Assembly: GCF_005889725.1 (NCBI RefSeq)
Contig: NZ_VCKX01000075.1
Coordinates: 1-45,167 of the forward strand
From: Nonomuraea zeae
Lineage (GTDB): Bacteria > Actinomycetota > Actinomycetes > Streptosporangiales > Streptosporangiaceae
Direction of reading: 5' to 3'
DNA length: 45,167 bases
The notes under the pieces were generated by a model. The model was not told the origin of the DNA and searched no databases. It saw nothing but the letters and a program-made list of their open reading frames with translations. A program made the translations under genes and the position numbers. Below, piece by piece: positions 24,915 through 33,151 of the stretch (its first letter is position 1; each line of letters opens with the position of its first letter).

Positions 24915-25274
24915 CAGGTCGCGTCCTTTGTCATCAGATCGAGATTTCACTGGATGGCTGGGCGAGTTGACCGTCTGCTAGGTAAGACGGGCGCAGTGGG
25001 CGGAACGGATCCATGTAACGTACAGAAGAGGCTGGCCAAAAGCCCGCCCCACTCGCCGGCGCGGGGCCGTCGGCAGCCTCCAGCCCCAGGTCAGACCCCA
25101 GATCCGGCACCGGCCACGGAAAGGGAGAGCTCCGGCGATTCTCCCGGACCTCGCGGGGCGACCGTGCGCCGTTTTACTGGAACATGACGGAACCCAGGTC
25201 AGCCGCGCATGTGGCAGGCGTGTCCCGCCGATCTCCGGGTAGCCCGACGTCCGGATCGCGAAGGGAGCACCACC
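24915..25274. other. Non-coding stretch upstream of the hemerythrin gene
   Basis: 360 bp with no supported gene. A weak SigB-like pair, GCGTG then GGGTAG (25237-25242) 14 bp later, lies about 33 bp before the hemerythrin start and may be its stress promoter. Otherwise I see only Pro/Arg-rich chance frames. Confidence 0.3.
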
Positions 25275-25859
25275 ATGGCCGAGCGGAAGACCAGGCCGGA
25301 GACGATGGGCGAAACGGACGTCATCGATCTCCTGCTGGCCCAGCATGCGCTGATCAGGGACCTGTTCGACGAGGTCGAGCGGGCTTCCCCCGGCGGGCGC
25401 GGGGAGGCGTTCACCCGGCTGGTGCGGCTGCTGGCCGTGCACGAGGCGGCGGAGGAGGAGATCGTCCATCCGTACGCGCGCCGCAAGATCGACGGCGGCG
25501 ACGGCGTGGTGGACGACCGCCTCGTCGAGGAGAGGCAGGCCAAGGAGCTGCTGATGCAGATGGACCAGGCCGGCCCGCAGGCGCCCGATTTCCGGGAGAA
25601 CCTGCTCGCGCTGCGCGCCGCCGTCGAGTCGCACGCCCGCAACGAGGAGCGCTACGAGTTCGCCCAGCTGCGCGAGCAGACCAGCCCGGCCGAACGGCGC
25701 AGCCTGTCCACCGGCGTCAAGGCCGCCGAGGCGGTGGCGCCGACCCATCCGCACCCCGGCGTCGAGTCGGCCGTCGAGAACCTCCTTTTGGGCACGCCGC
25801 TCGCGATAATGGACCGGACCCGCGACGTGATCCGCCAGGTCATGGGCAAGAGCCACTGA
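25275..25859 (+). CDS. Hemerythrin HHE cation-binding domain protein
   Basis: A 194-residue four-helix protein with iron-ligand signatures LLLAQHALIRDLF, VHEAAEEEIVHPYAR (HxxxE and His) and ESHARNEERYEF (HxxxE). Such proteins hold a non-haem diiron site and are linked to O2, NO or oxidative-stress sensing or storage. The start follows AAGGGAG. The C-terminal 60 residues, rich in Pro/His/Ser, are outside the core domain. Confidence 0.92.
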   Translation: MAERKTRPETMGETDVIDLLLAQHALIRDLFDEVERASPGGRGEAFTRLVRLLAVHEAAEEEIVHPYARRKIDGGDGVVDDRLVEERQAKELLMQMDQAGPQAPDFRENLLALRAAVESHARNEERYEFAQLREQTSPAERRSLSTGVKAAEAVAPTHPHPGVESAVENLLLGTPLAIMDRTRDVIRQVMGKSH

Positions 25860-25904
25860 TGGCACGTTTCATCCGCTGTCACCGGGCACGAGGCAGTCAG
25901 GCCC

Positions 25905-25942
25905 GCCGGCGCCGCTTGAGCGACCACCTGCGCGGCGCCGGC
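25905..25942 (+). terminator. GC hairpin after the hemerythrin gene
   Basis: Perfect 11-bp arms GCCGGCGCCGC / GCGGCGCCGGC with a 16-nt loop, about 45 nt after the stop and without a T-tract, as is common for actinomycete terminators. Confidence 0.6.
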
Positions 25943-26040
25943 GAGGTCCTGTGAGCGCCGAGCCACCCAGCGCGGCCATGGCACGCGACGACCCCGCGAC
26001 CGGAAAGATTCCACGTGATGGAACGCCTAGCCTGCCGTCT

Positions 26041-26094
26041 TTGCTAACTTATACGTGATTTTTACGTATTTTTGAGGCGTGGGGGGCCGGTGAG
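26041..26094 (+). promoter_or_regulatory. AT-rich promoter region with inverted repeat before the YbaB-like gene
   Basis: A strikingly AT-rich island in GC-rich DNA with TAACTT and TTATAC boxes and an inverted repeat ATACGT-n7-ACGTAT (26051-26069). It is a probable promoter with an operator. The -35 box is not clear. Confidence 0.45.
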
Positions 26095-26514
26095 ATGGAC
26101 TTCGACGAACCCGATGTGGCCGGGATGCAGGCCTATGCGGACGAGCTCCGCCGGACCTTTCTCCGGCTGCAGGAGGAAGGGGACGAGCTACGCCGGCAGG
26201 CGCAGGCGATCCAGGTGACCGAGAAGTCGCGCGACGGGCTGATCGCCGCCACCGTGGGCCCGCGTGGCGAGCTCGTCCGGCTCGACATCGACCCCCGCAT
26301 CTACCGCCACCCCGACGCCAGGCAGCTCGCCGCCTCCATCACGGACACGGTGCACCGGGCGGCGGACAAGGCCAGGGAGCGAATCCTTGAAGTCTTCGAG
26401 CCGCTCATCCCGCCGGACCAGATGCGCGCGCACCTCGACGGCGACATGGAGACCGTGATGGCGCAGCTGGCGGACCAGATGGCGGGGAGGGAGAAGCCTC
26501 GCGACCCCGCGTGA
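26095..26514 (+). CDS. YbaB/EbfC-family DNA-binding-like protein
   Basis: A 139-residue protein. An N-terminal amphipathic helix (MQAYADELRRTFLRLQEEGDELRRQAQAIQ) is followed by the YbaB beta-hairpin (GLIAATVGPRGELVRLDIDPRIYRHPDARQLAASI) and a C-terminal helix. Actinomycetes carry many such YbaB paralogues near ESX/WXG-like or nucleoid genes. The fold binds DNA or acts as a dimeric scaffold. It is preceded by an AT-rich promoter and ends at a strong terminator shared with the convergent esterase. Confidence 0.82.
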   Translation: MDFDEPDVAGMQAYADELRRTFLRLQEEGDELRRQAQAIQVTEKSRDGLIAATVGPRGELVRLDIDPRIYRHPDARQLAASITDTVHRAADKARERILEVFEPLIPPDQMRAHLDGDMETVMAQLADQMAGREKPRDPA

Positions 26515-26547
26515 GGACGACGGCCGGCCGAGCCCGATCCTGGAGCG

Positions 26548-26588
26548 GCCGGTCCCCGGGCCGCCCGTGCGACGGGCCGGGGACCGGC
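26548..26588. terminator. Bidirectional terminator hairpin
   Basis: 12-bp arms GCCGGTCCCCGG / CCGGGGACCGGC enclose a further 5-bp stem CCCGT/ACGGG around GCG, with a 4-nt bulge. It lies exactly between the convergent YbaB-like and esterase genes. Confidence 0.85.
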
Positions 26589-26594
26589 GGGCGG

Positions 26595-28769
26595 TCAGGC
26601 GCAGGTGTAACCGGCGGGAACGGCGGTGTTGCCGTTCGGACGGCTCGCCTGGAAGCCGACGCTGGAGGTGCTGGCGCCCGGGGCGAGGGTGCCGTTGTGG
26701 CCGACGTTCCGGATGGTGACGTTCTGCCCGCTGACGGTGACGGTGCCGTTCCACGAGCCGGTCAGCGTGTGCCCGGCCGGCAGCGTGAAGGTGACCGTCC
26801 AGCCGGTGATCGTCGAGGCGCCGGTGTTGGTGATGGCCAGGGGCTGGATGACGTACCCGGTGGCCCATTGGGTCTGCACGGTCGCGACGGCGGTGCAGCC
26901 TCCGGTGGAGGTGCCGGGCTGGGTGGTGATCTGCGCGGTGTTCGAGACCGCCGAGGTGTTGCCCGCGGCGTCGCGCGCCCTGACCTGGTAGCGGTAGGTG
27001 GTGCTCGGGGTCAGGCCCGTGTCGCCGTACGAGGTCGTGGCCGAGGTGCCGACCTGGGTGAACGTGCCGCCGCTCGCGCCGGGCGCGCGCAGGATGTCGT
27101 AGCCGGCGACGCCGTTGTCGTCCGTGGAGGCCGTCCAGCTCAGGGTCGCGCCCGCGGACGTGACCGCCGAGGCTGCCAGACCGGCCGGAGCCGTCGGCGG
27201 CGAGGTGTCGCCCCCGGAGGCGGTCGTCGTGAACGTGACCGGTGACGAGTTGCCCGACAGGTTGCCCGCGCCGTCACGCGCCCGCACGTACACCTGATAT
27301 TGGGTGTTCGCGGTCAGCCCGGTGAGGGTGATCGAGTTGGTGGCGGACTGGCCGAGCTGCGGGTCGGTGGCGCCCTGCTCGCGGTAGACGTCGTAGCCCG
27401 CGAGGCCGGAGCCGCCCTGGTCGGTGGAGGCGGTCCAGGTCAGCGTGGCGCCGGTGGCGGTCACGCCGGACGCGGCGGGGGTGCCGGGCGTGCTCGGCGC
27501 GGTGGTGTCGCCGGAGTCGGAGAGGGCCGGCGTCTGCCAGTCCCGCCACTCCGACAGGTTGCCGGGCGCCCGGGACGAGATCCTGATCGTGCCGGCGGCG
27601 TTGCCCGTCTTCAGCAGGAACTTCTGGATGTTCTGCTGCAACGGGGTCCGCCATTCCGCCCGGTTCGCGCAGTGGGTGCCGTCCTGGATGTCGGACCAGT
27701 ACGTGAGGTTGTCGCCCGCGCCGAGCGCCTTGTAGACCTCCGCCCCGCCCAGGGCCGCCACGCTCGCCGACCTGGGGCCCAGATTCGTGATGTGCGGGTT
27801 GTCCATGATGAACAGGCCGCGCGGCGCGACCATGGCCACCATCTCGTGGGTGTCCACCGGCAGCCTGGCCGGGGTGCCGGTGAAGGTGCCGAACGCGTCG
27901 CCCAGCCACGGCTGCTCTCCGTACGCGCTGCTCAGGCTCTGGGCGCCTTCGCCCGGGATCCCGCGGAAGATGGGCACTCCGGCGCTGCCCGACTCGATCG
28001 GCATGGTCAGAGCGATGCGCTGGTCGAACGCGCCGGTCACGAAGGCGCCCTTGCCGAACCGCGAGCAGCCCGTGACGCCGGTCGCGTCCGCCTTGAGTAT
28101 GCTGCCGTCCGACTGCTCGATGACGTCGATGATCCGGCTCACGCCCCAGCCCCACGCGAGCAGCAGTCCCGTACTGCTCGATGCGCCGTAGACGGTGTAG
28201 AACGCGCCCTGCTTGTTGGTACGCGGCGTGCCCTCCCGGCCGACCGCGTACGGGTCGTAGTTGATCACAGCGGCGCCGGCCGCCGTGATGGCGGCCGTGT
28301 CCGCACCGAACCCGCCCAGGACCACGACGGCCGGGAAGGGCCCGGAGCCGCTCGGCAGCGAGACGCTCGCCGAGAAGCTCGAGCTCCTGCCGTTGTGGTT
28401 GACGTTCACCGTGATGCCGGTCCTCGATACCGTCCCCGTGACGCTCGCCGGTTTCGCCGGTTTCTCTCCATACACGAACTTCTCCGCCAGCCGCTTGATC
28501 TCTTCCCGCCGGCACCGCCACTCGGACCTCGCGGCGATGCGCGTGCCGTCCAGCTTCCTGAAGGGGTCCGGCAGCTTGGAGTTGGTCGGCAGGGATCCCG
28601 CGTCGGGCAGACCCGGCACTGCGCAGTCGGCGCCCTCGTTCTCGACGCCGGCGGCCGCGGCGGCCTCGGTGGGCGCCACCGTCGCCGCTCCTGCGAGCGA
28701 GAGCGCCGTCGCGGCGGTCAGCGCGACGATCGCCGAACGGATCTTGGAGCGCGCCAGACTGGTGATCAC
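26595..28769 (-). CDS. Secreted CE15 glucuronoyl esterase with two FN3 domains and CBM2
   Basis: A 724-residue exported enzyme. The Sec signal peptide spans about residues 1-40 (an Arg/Lys start, then a long Ala/Leu stretch ending AEAAAAA-like). The CE15 alpha/beta-hydrolase domain (about 50-410) has the signature GCSRFGKGA with nucleophile Ser236, Glu259 in PIESG and His366 in DGTHC. The Ser-to-Glu spacing of 23 equals that of fungal Cip2. Two fibronectin-III linkers (about 418-505 and 510-605) lead to a C-terminal CBM2 cellulose/xylan-binding module bounded by cysteines. It cleaves the ester between glucuronoxylan and lignin. GTG 28769 was chosen for the GGGAG upstream and because it leaves a clean signal peptide. 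Confidence 0.93.
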   Translation of the reverse strand: MITSLARSKIRSAIVALTAATALSLAGAATVAPTEAAAAAGVENEGADCAVPGLPDAGSLPTNSKLPDPFRKLDGTRIAARSEWRCRREEIKRLAEKFVYGEKPAKPASVTGTVSRTGITVNVNHNGRSSSFSASVSLPSGSGPFPAVVVLGGFGADTAAITAAGAAVINYDPYAVGREGTPRTNKQGAFYTVYGASSSTGLLLAWGWGVSRIIDVIEQSDGSILKADATGVTGCSRFGKGAFVTGAFDQRIALTMPIESGSAGVPIFRGIPGEGAQSLSSAYGEQPWLGDAFGTFTGTPARLPVDTHEMVAMVAPRGLFIMDNPHITNLGPRSASVAALGGAEVYKALGAGDNLTYWSDIQDGTHCANRAEWRTPLQQNIQKFLLKTGNAAGTIRISSRAPGNLSEWRDWQTPALSDSGDTTAPSTPGTPAASGVTATGATLTWTASTDQGGSGLAGYDVYREQGATDPQLGQSATNSITLTGLTANTQYQVYVRARDGAGNLSGNSSPVTFTTTASGGDTSPPTAPAGLAASAVTSAGATLSWTASTDDNGVAGYDILRAPGASGGTFTQVGTSATTSYGDTGLTPSTTYRYQVRARDAAGNTSAVSNTAQITTQPGTSTGGCTAVATVQTQWATGYVIQPLAITNTGASTITGWTVTFTLPAGHTLTGSWNGTVTVSGQNVTIRNVGHNGTLAPGASTSSVGFQASRPNGNTAVPAGYTCA

Positions 28770-28820
28770 TGGGATTTCTCCCTTCCGGGTGGGGTGTTGG
28801 CGATCAGTCTGAGAATCCAC

Positions 28821-28919
28821 CCGAAATGTGTCAACGCTGATCCCGAAATGTTTCGGTGCCTGGTTGCCAGAAGTCCTATTGAGCTGCCTGTTTGTCGGCC
28901 CCGATCCCGAAAATATCGG
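28821..28919. promoter_or_regulatory. Repeated CCCGAAA operator motifs upstream of the glucuronoyl esterase
   Basis: CCGAAATG occurs at 28821-28828 and 28843-28850, 22 bp apart. The second copy forms a perfect palindrome CCGAAA-TG-TTTCGG (28843-28856), and a third copy forms CCGA-n5-TCGG (28907-28919). The set resembles CGAAA/TTTCG motifs described before Streptomyces xylanase genes. Confidence 0.6.
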
Positions 28920-29000
28920 AAACTAAGTGAAAGGGCGGCGTCGCGGCACTCATCCGGTGCACGTCGCCGAAAGTTTCCGTCGATCGCTCGGTGCTGGGGC

Positions 29001-29969
29001 TCATACGGTGATGACGATCTTCGCCCGCGCGTGCTCCTCGCCGAAGTAGCGCATCGCCTCGGGAACCTCGCTCAGCGGATACGTCCGGTCGATCGCCGGG
29101 GTGATCCGGCCGGACTCGACCAGCTTCGTGAGCTCGGCGAGGTTCTCCCGGCTTCGCTTGGCCATGAAGCCGCGCAGGCTCTGCCGGACGAACGGCGACA
29201 GCGCCAGCGCGCCCATGAGGCGTCCCATCGGCCCGAGCCACCGGCCGCCCTTGGAGCTGGACAGGACGAGGATCCCTCCGGGGACCAGCACGCGCCTGCA
29301 CTCCGCCAGCGAGCGGTTTCCCGCCAGATCGAACAGCAGGTCGTAGCGCCGGCCGCCCGCGGTGAAATCCTCCCGGGTGTAGTCCACGACGTGGTCGGCG
29401 CCGATCGAGCGGACCAGCTCCACGTTCCGCGTGCTGCACACCCCAGTCACCTCGGCCCCGAACGACTTGGCGATCTGCACCGCGAAGGTGCCCACGCCTC
29501 CCGACGCCCCGTTGATCAGGACCCGCTGCCCCCGCGCTATCCCGCCGCGGTCGCGGAGCCCCTGTAACGCGGTGTTGGCCGCCCACGGCACGGCCGCCGC
29601 CTGGTCGAAGGTCAGGTTGGCGGGCTTGTGGGCCAGCAGTTTCTCCGGGACGGCGGCGTATTCCGCGAAGCCCCCGGCGGGGATCTCGGCGTACACCTCG
29701 TCGCCCGGCTTCAGGCTCGTCACGTTGTCGCCGACGGCCTCGACCACGCCGGCGACGTCCCGGCCGGGGACGCGCTGCCTCGGCCCGCGCAGCCCGAAGC
29801 TGAGGCGGCCCAGGTACGGCAGGCCCGTCATCGTGACCAGGTCGCCGTGGGTGATCGAGGCCGCGTGCACGCGTACCAGGGCCTCGCCGCCGCCGGGCAC
29901 CGGCTTGGGGACCTCGCCCAGCCGCAGGACCCCGGCTGAGCCGTACTTGTCTTGGACGATCGCCTTCAT
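29001..29969 (-). CDS. Zinc-independent MDR quinone-oxidoreductase-like protein
   Basis: A 322-residue medium-chain reductase without zinc-ligand cysteines. Features are GRDVAGVVEAVG, VPWAANTALQGL and the NADPH motif GASGGVGTFAVQ. It probably reduces a quinone or enone. It lies 30 bp downstream of the small membrane protein and ArsR genes on the same strand, so it may be the ArsR-controlled output of that operon. Confidence 0.9.
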   Translation of the reverse strand: MKAIVQDKYGSAGVLRLGEVPKPVPGGGEALVRVHAASITHGDLVTMTGLPYLGRLSFGLRGPRQRVPGRDVAGVVEAVGDNVTSLKPGDEVYAEIPAGGFAEYAAVPEKLLAHKPANLTFDQAAAVPWAANTALQGLRDRGGIARGQRVLINGASGGVGTFAVQIAKSFGAEVTGVCSTRNVELVRSIGADHVVDYTREDFTAGGRRYDLLFDLAGNRSLAECRRVLVPGGILVLSSSKGGRWLGPMGRLMGALALSPFVRQSLRGFMAKRSRENLAELTKLVESGRITPAIDRTYPLSEVPEAMRYFGEEHARAKIVITV

Positions 29970-29999
29970 CGTGTTCTCCCCATCCGGTGAGGTGCCCGG

Positions 30000-30269
30000 T
30001 CAATCGACCGTGCGCAGGATCTGCTCGATCGAGGTGGCGCGCGTGCGCAGCTCGGAGACGTCGTTCGCGATCCGGTGCTGGGCGTCCATGGTGTTCTCGG
30101 CGAGTTGCTCGTAGCGGCGTACGAGCTGGCGCAGGTCCTCCTGCACGGCGGCGGCGACCTTCAGCTTGCGGAACTCCAGCACCGTCGCCGCGCTGCCGAT
30201 GAGCAGGATTAGGGCCAGGAGCGACAGGCCCAGGATCAGGACCGTTCCCGGCCAGGTCGTCGTGTCCAT
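30000..30269 (-). CDS. Small membrane protein with coiled coil
   Basis: An 89-residue protein. One N-terminal membrane helix (TVLILGLSLLALILLIGSAA) is followed by a cytosolic charged coiled coil to the C-terminus (heptads through QLVRRYEQLAEN and ELRTRATSIEQIL). It starts with no gap after the ArsR stop (TGA-ATG), so it is co-translated with the regulator. No family recognised. It may tether or modulate a partner at the membrane. Confidence 0.8.
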   Translation of the reverse strand: MDTTTWPGTVLILGLSLLALILLIGSAATVLEFRKLKVAAAVQEDLRQLVRRYEQLAENTMDAQHRIANDVSELRTRATSIEQILRTVD

Positions 30270-30620
30270 TCAGGACTGCTCCTTGGATGCGGGACCCTTG
30301 TCCGGGTCCGAGGGGGTGAGGGTCTGGACCGCCTCGGCCACGGTCGCGGCGGTCAGGTGCAGGTGGAAGTCCGTGAGCTCGTAGTACTTCATGGCCTTGC
30401 CGTCCTCGGAGAGCTCCAGGCTGCCGGCGACCAGCCCGGCCGCCTCCAGCCGCTGCAGGTGCATGTGCAGGAGCGGGCGGCTGATCCCGATGTCGCGGGC
30501 CAGCCGGCTCACGTAGTCACGCCCGCCGGCGAGCTTCGCGACGATGCGCAGCCGGAGCGGGTTGGCCAGTGCCGCGAGCATCACGATCAGCTCGTCGCCG
30601 GTCGGGCCTGGCACTGTCAT
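30270..30620 (-). CDS. ArsR-family winged-helix regulator
   Basis: A 116-residue winged-helix repressor: LAALANPLRLRIVAKLAGG, recognition helix ISRPLLHMHLQRLEAAGLV and a wing with KYYELTD. No metal-binding cysteines are visible, so it is probably not a classic arsenic or zinc sensor. A perfect inverted repeat straddles its promoter, suggesting autoregulation. Good Shine-Dalgarno (GAAGGAG). Confidence 0.92.
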   Translation of the reverse strand: MTVPGPTGDELIVMLAALANPLRLRIVAKLAGGRDYVSRLARDIGISRPLLHMHLQRLEAAGLVAGSLELSEDGKAMKYYELTDFHLHLTAATVAEAVQTLTPSDPDKGPASKEQS

Positions 30621-30629
30621 CCCGCTCCT

Positions 30630-30657
30630 TCACCTGAAAGAAAACTCTTACAGGTGA
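30630..30657. promoter_or_regulatory. Inverted-repeat operator before the ArsR gene
   Basis: Perfect 7-bp arms TCACCTG and CAGGTGA, 14 bp apart, starting 9 bp upstream of the ArsR start with an AT-rich centre. A fitting autoregulatory operator. Confidence 0.65.
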
Positions 30658-30727
30658 CAGCATGACGTATTGAGGAGGATCTGACCAGAGCGCGTAGCCC
30701 GTGAGGTTCTGACCGCCCGCGTACGCC

Positions 30728-31231
30728 TCAGCCGCCGGCACCCGGCCGGCTCGCGGCCGGCGGCGCGCCGCTGCCCTCCAGGCGGGTGGTGATCGCGATG
30801 CGGTTGTGCGCGTTGATCACCGTCGCGGCCCAGATCAGCGCGGCGAGCTGGGTCTCCTCGAACAGGCTCGCCGCCTCGGTGTACACCGCGTTCGGGACCT
30901 GGCCCGCGAAGACCAAGGTGATCGCCTCCGTCAGCGACAGCGCGGCCCGCTCCCTCGGGGTGAACAGCTTGCTGTTGCGCCAGGCCCGCACCTCGCGGAT
31001 GCGCTCCTCGCTGTCACCCATCGCCCGCGCGGAGCGGGTGTGCCGGCCGAGCGAAAGGGAGCAGCCGTTGATCTGGGACGCCCGGATCTTGATCAGCTGG
31101 AGCAGCTCCGGCTCGATGTCCGCCGCCTTCGCCGCGGCCAGGGCGGCCCGGTGCAGGGCGCTCATCGCGCTGGAGACGTCCGGGGTCACGTTCTTGATCG
31201 CGATCCGGGTGGCAAGCGGGGCGATGGACAT
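30728..31231 (-). CDS. AhpD-like carboxymuconolactone decarboxylase family protein with altered CxxC
   Basis: A 167-residue all-helical AhpD-superfamily protein. In place of the usual NGCxxCxxxH active site it reads INGCSLSLGRH: Cys57 and His64 remain but the second cysteine is Ser60. Known members reduce peroxides with a redox-active CxxC, so disulfide chemistry of that kind seems unlikely here. It may act as a monothiol enzyme or have another role. It has its own start, and no clear operon partner is visible. Confidence 0.88.
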   Translation of the reverse strand: MSIAPLATRIAIKNVTPDVSSAMSALHRAALAAAKAADIEPELLQLIKIRASQINGCSLSLGRHTRSARAMGDSEERIREVRAWRNSKLFTPRERAALSLTEAITLVFAGQVPNAVYTEAASLFEETQLAALIWAATVINAHNRIAITTRLEGSGAPPAASRPGAGG

Positions 31232-31367
31232 GTCGTGGCTCTCATCTCGCTCGGTGCGGCAGCCTCCGTACTCGATGGGATACGCGCCCTCACCGGCCCC
31301 GGTTCGACCCGTACCTGATCATGGGTGTTCCCGGCTCGCCACCTCCACCTGGGCAAAGGACCCGAGC

Positions 31368-32654
31368 TCAGGGCAGGACGATCGTCGTCAGGGCGCGCGG
31401 CGGGAGCGTCACCGCCCCGTCTGCCACGGGGACGACGCCGAGCGACTCCTCCTCGCTGGTCAGGTAGGCCGTGGCCGTCATGTCCAGCCCTGCCCAGGTG
31501 ACCGGGTCCCGTCCGGTGTTGAGCACCTCGACGACGCGGGAGCCGCCGGGGTTGCGGAACGCCGACACCTTCAGCGCGGGCTTCGCGGACACCGCGCCGA
31601 TCCGGACCGCGCCCGGCCTGATGAACCTGCTGTACGCGGCCAGCGCCCACAGCCGCTTGGAGACGCGGTAGGTCCTGGCCGCCTCGTCGATCAGGAGCAA
31701 CGCCCTGGTGTTCCCCACCGAGGCGCCCAGCCAGTAGACGTAGCCGGAGACGTTGCCGAGGGTGAGGGCGTCGTGCACGGCCGAGGCGATGGTGAAGCCG
31801 TCGGAGCCGCTGCCGTCGTACCAGCTCTCGTTCCAGGCGCGGCCGTTGGGATGCCACTCCGACATCCACGTCGGCCGTTTCGTGGGCAGCGGCGAGTCCA
31901 CGGGAGTGGCGTAGCTGTGCCCCGAGAAGACCTTCGCCCAGCGGCGGGCCTCGGCGTCGGCCTCGATCGCGCTCGTGTAGGCCCTGGCCTCGGCCCAGCC
32001 GACCGACTCACAGCACACCAGCCGCACCCCCGGCGCGGCGGGACCGAGCACCTTGACGAACCGGACGGCCTCCTCGGGGGTGAAGCGCATGGAGGCGTGC
32101 GGGGCCGACCAGTCGGGCTCGTTCGCGAACCCCAGGTCGGTGATCTCGATGCCCTCCTGCTGGTAGAACCTCGTGTACTGCACCAGGTAGTCGGCGTAGG
32201 CCCGCTGCCATTCCGGCTTCAGCCTGCCGCCGTTGCGCTCCTGGCCGGTGTCCTTCATGTAGCCGGGCGCGCTCCAGGCCACGGCGAAGAACCGCCTGAC
32301 GCCGTAGTCCCGCGCGGCCCTGGCCAGCCAGACCTGGCTGTTGTCATCGCCGTCCCAGACGTACCGGGGCGGGGCGTCCGGGCCGCCGGGGTCCTCCGGC
32401 TGGATCGACACCATCTGGTCGTACGGGCTGCCCGCCGGGCCCGAGCCGATGCCCAGGCGCAGGATGCTGAGCCCGGCTCCCTTCTCGGGGCTGAACCACA
32501 GGTCGAGGATCTCCCGCTGCCGGTCATCCGGAAGAGCCTTGATCAGCTCGTTCCGCCGGAACGCCATGGAGATCCCGAACCCGTCGATCGTCTGATGCCG
32601 CACTTCATCGTCGATCGTGATCGCCGGCAATTCGGCCGACCGTGCTTCGTTCAT
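31368..32654 (-). CDS. GH30-family glycoside hydrolase (xylanase-like, GH30_7 type), no signal peptide
   Basis: A 428-residue (beta/alpha)8 enzyme plus side beta-domain. Retaining-enzyme residues are acid/base Glu179 (FANEPDW) and nucleophile Glu266 (MSEWHPNG). The DGFGISMAF, KGAGLSILRLGIGSG, YVWDGDDNSQVWL and AWSAPGYMK segments recall fungal GH30_7 glucuronoxylanases. The natural partner substrate, glucuronoxylan, is also attacked by the CE15 enzyme nearby. The N-terminus (MNEARSAELP) is not a signal peptide, and an in-frame stop lies about 75 bp upstream, so the protein is predicted cytosolic or non-classically exported. Confidence 0.85.
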   Translation of the reverse strand: MNEARSAELPAITIDDEVRHQTIDGFGISMAFRRNELIKALPDDRQREILDLWFSPEKGAGLSILRLGIGSGPAGSPYDQMVSIQPEDPGGPDAPPRYVWDGDDNSQVWLARAARDYGVRRFFAVAWSAPGYMKDTGQERNGGRLKPEWQRAYADYLVQYTRFYQQEGIEITDLGFANEPDWSAPHASMRFTPEEAVRFVKVLGPAAPGVRLVCCESVGWAEARAYTSAIEADAEARRWAKVFSGHSYATPVDSPLPTKRPTWMSEWHPNGRAWNESWYDGSGSDGFTIASAVHDALTLGNVSGYVYWLGASVGNTRALLLIDEAARTYRVSKRLWALAAYSRFIRPGAVRIGAVSAKPALKVSAFRNPGGSRVVEVLNTGRDPVTWAGLDMTATAYLTSEEESLGVVPVADGAVTLPPRALTTIVLP

Positions 32655-32773
32655 CACCGGAACTCCGAGCAGGTGCTCTCGGACCGCTGCCGGGCGGTCC
32701 TCACGCGAACGGGGGATCCCACCGTCTCACGGACGAGGCCGTCCGGGGTGCCTGGCGAACGGTGCTCGCGCGG

Positions 32774-33151
32774 TCAGCGCGGCAGGAGCTTGAGCGTGGT
32801 CTCCCGCGCCGGCTCGGCCACCATGGGGTCCACGTAGTCGGCGCTGTAGCGGCCGTACTTGCTGCGGTAGGCGGCGTCGATCCGCTCGTTGACCTGCGGG
32901 TCGCGCTCCTCGGTGAAGGTGACGTCCTTGTTGACGCCCCCGGCCCTGATGTGGCCTTCGTGCCCGGACACGGCGGCGCGGAACCACTCGCCGTCGTGGC
33001 CGCGATAGGAGCGGACGTACAGGTCGTCGCCCTCGCGGACGACCCAGATCGGCACCGGCTTTCGCGCGCGGCCGTTACCGTCGCGCGGCGCGACCTGCAG
33101 CTCGTCGGCCGTGCCGATCTTGGCGAGCTCGTCGCTCGTCCATGTGCTCAT
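32774..33151 (-). CDS. DUF2255 family protein
   Basis: A 125-residue protein with the DUF2255 layout: WTSDELAKIGTADELQVA at the N-terminus, then PVPIWVVREGDDLYVRSYRG and ERDPQVNERIDAAYRSKYG. The fold resembles flavin-binding split-barrel proteins and the function is unknown. Its ATG overlaps the stop of a short degraded frame upstream. Confidence 0.9.
   Translation of the reverse strand: MSTWTSDELAKIGTADELQVAPRDGNGRARKPVPIWVVREGDDLYVRSYRGHDGEWFRAAVSGHEGHIRAGGVNKDVTFTEERDPQVNERIDAAYRSKYGRYSADYVDPMVAEPARETTLKLLPR

Noticed and set aside
25859..25954. 31-residue basic frame overlapping the hemerythrin stop (TGATG)
   Set aside because: Its sequence is mostly the terminator hairpin 25905-25942 read as codons; Arg-rich with no motif. 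Coupled translation is possible but unsupported.
32255..32527. Additional frames within the GH30 gene
   Set aside because: They are alternate-frame readings of the glycosidase, whose own frame carries both catalytic glutamates.
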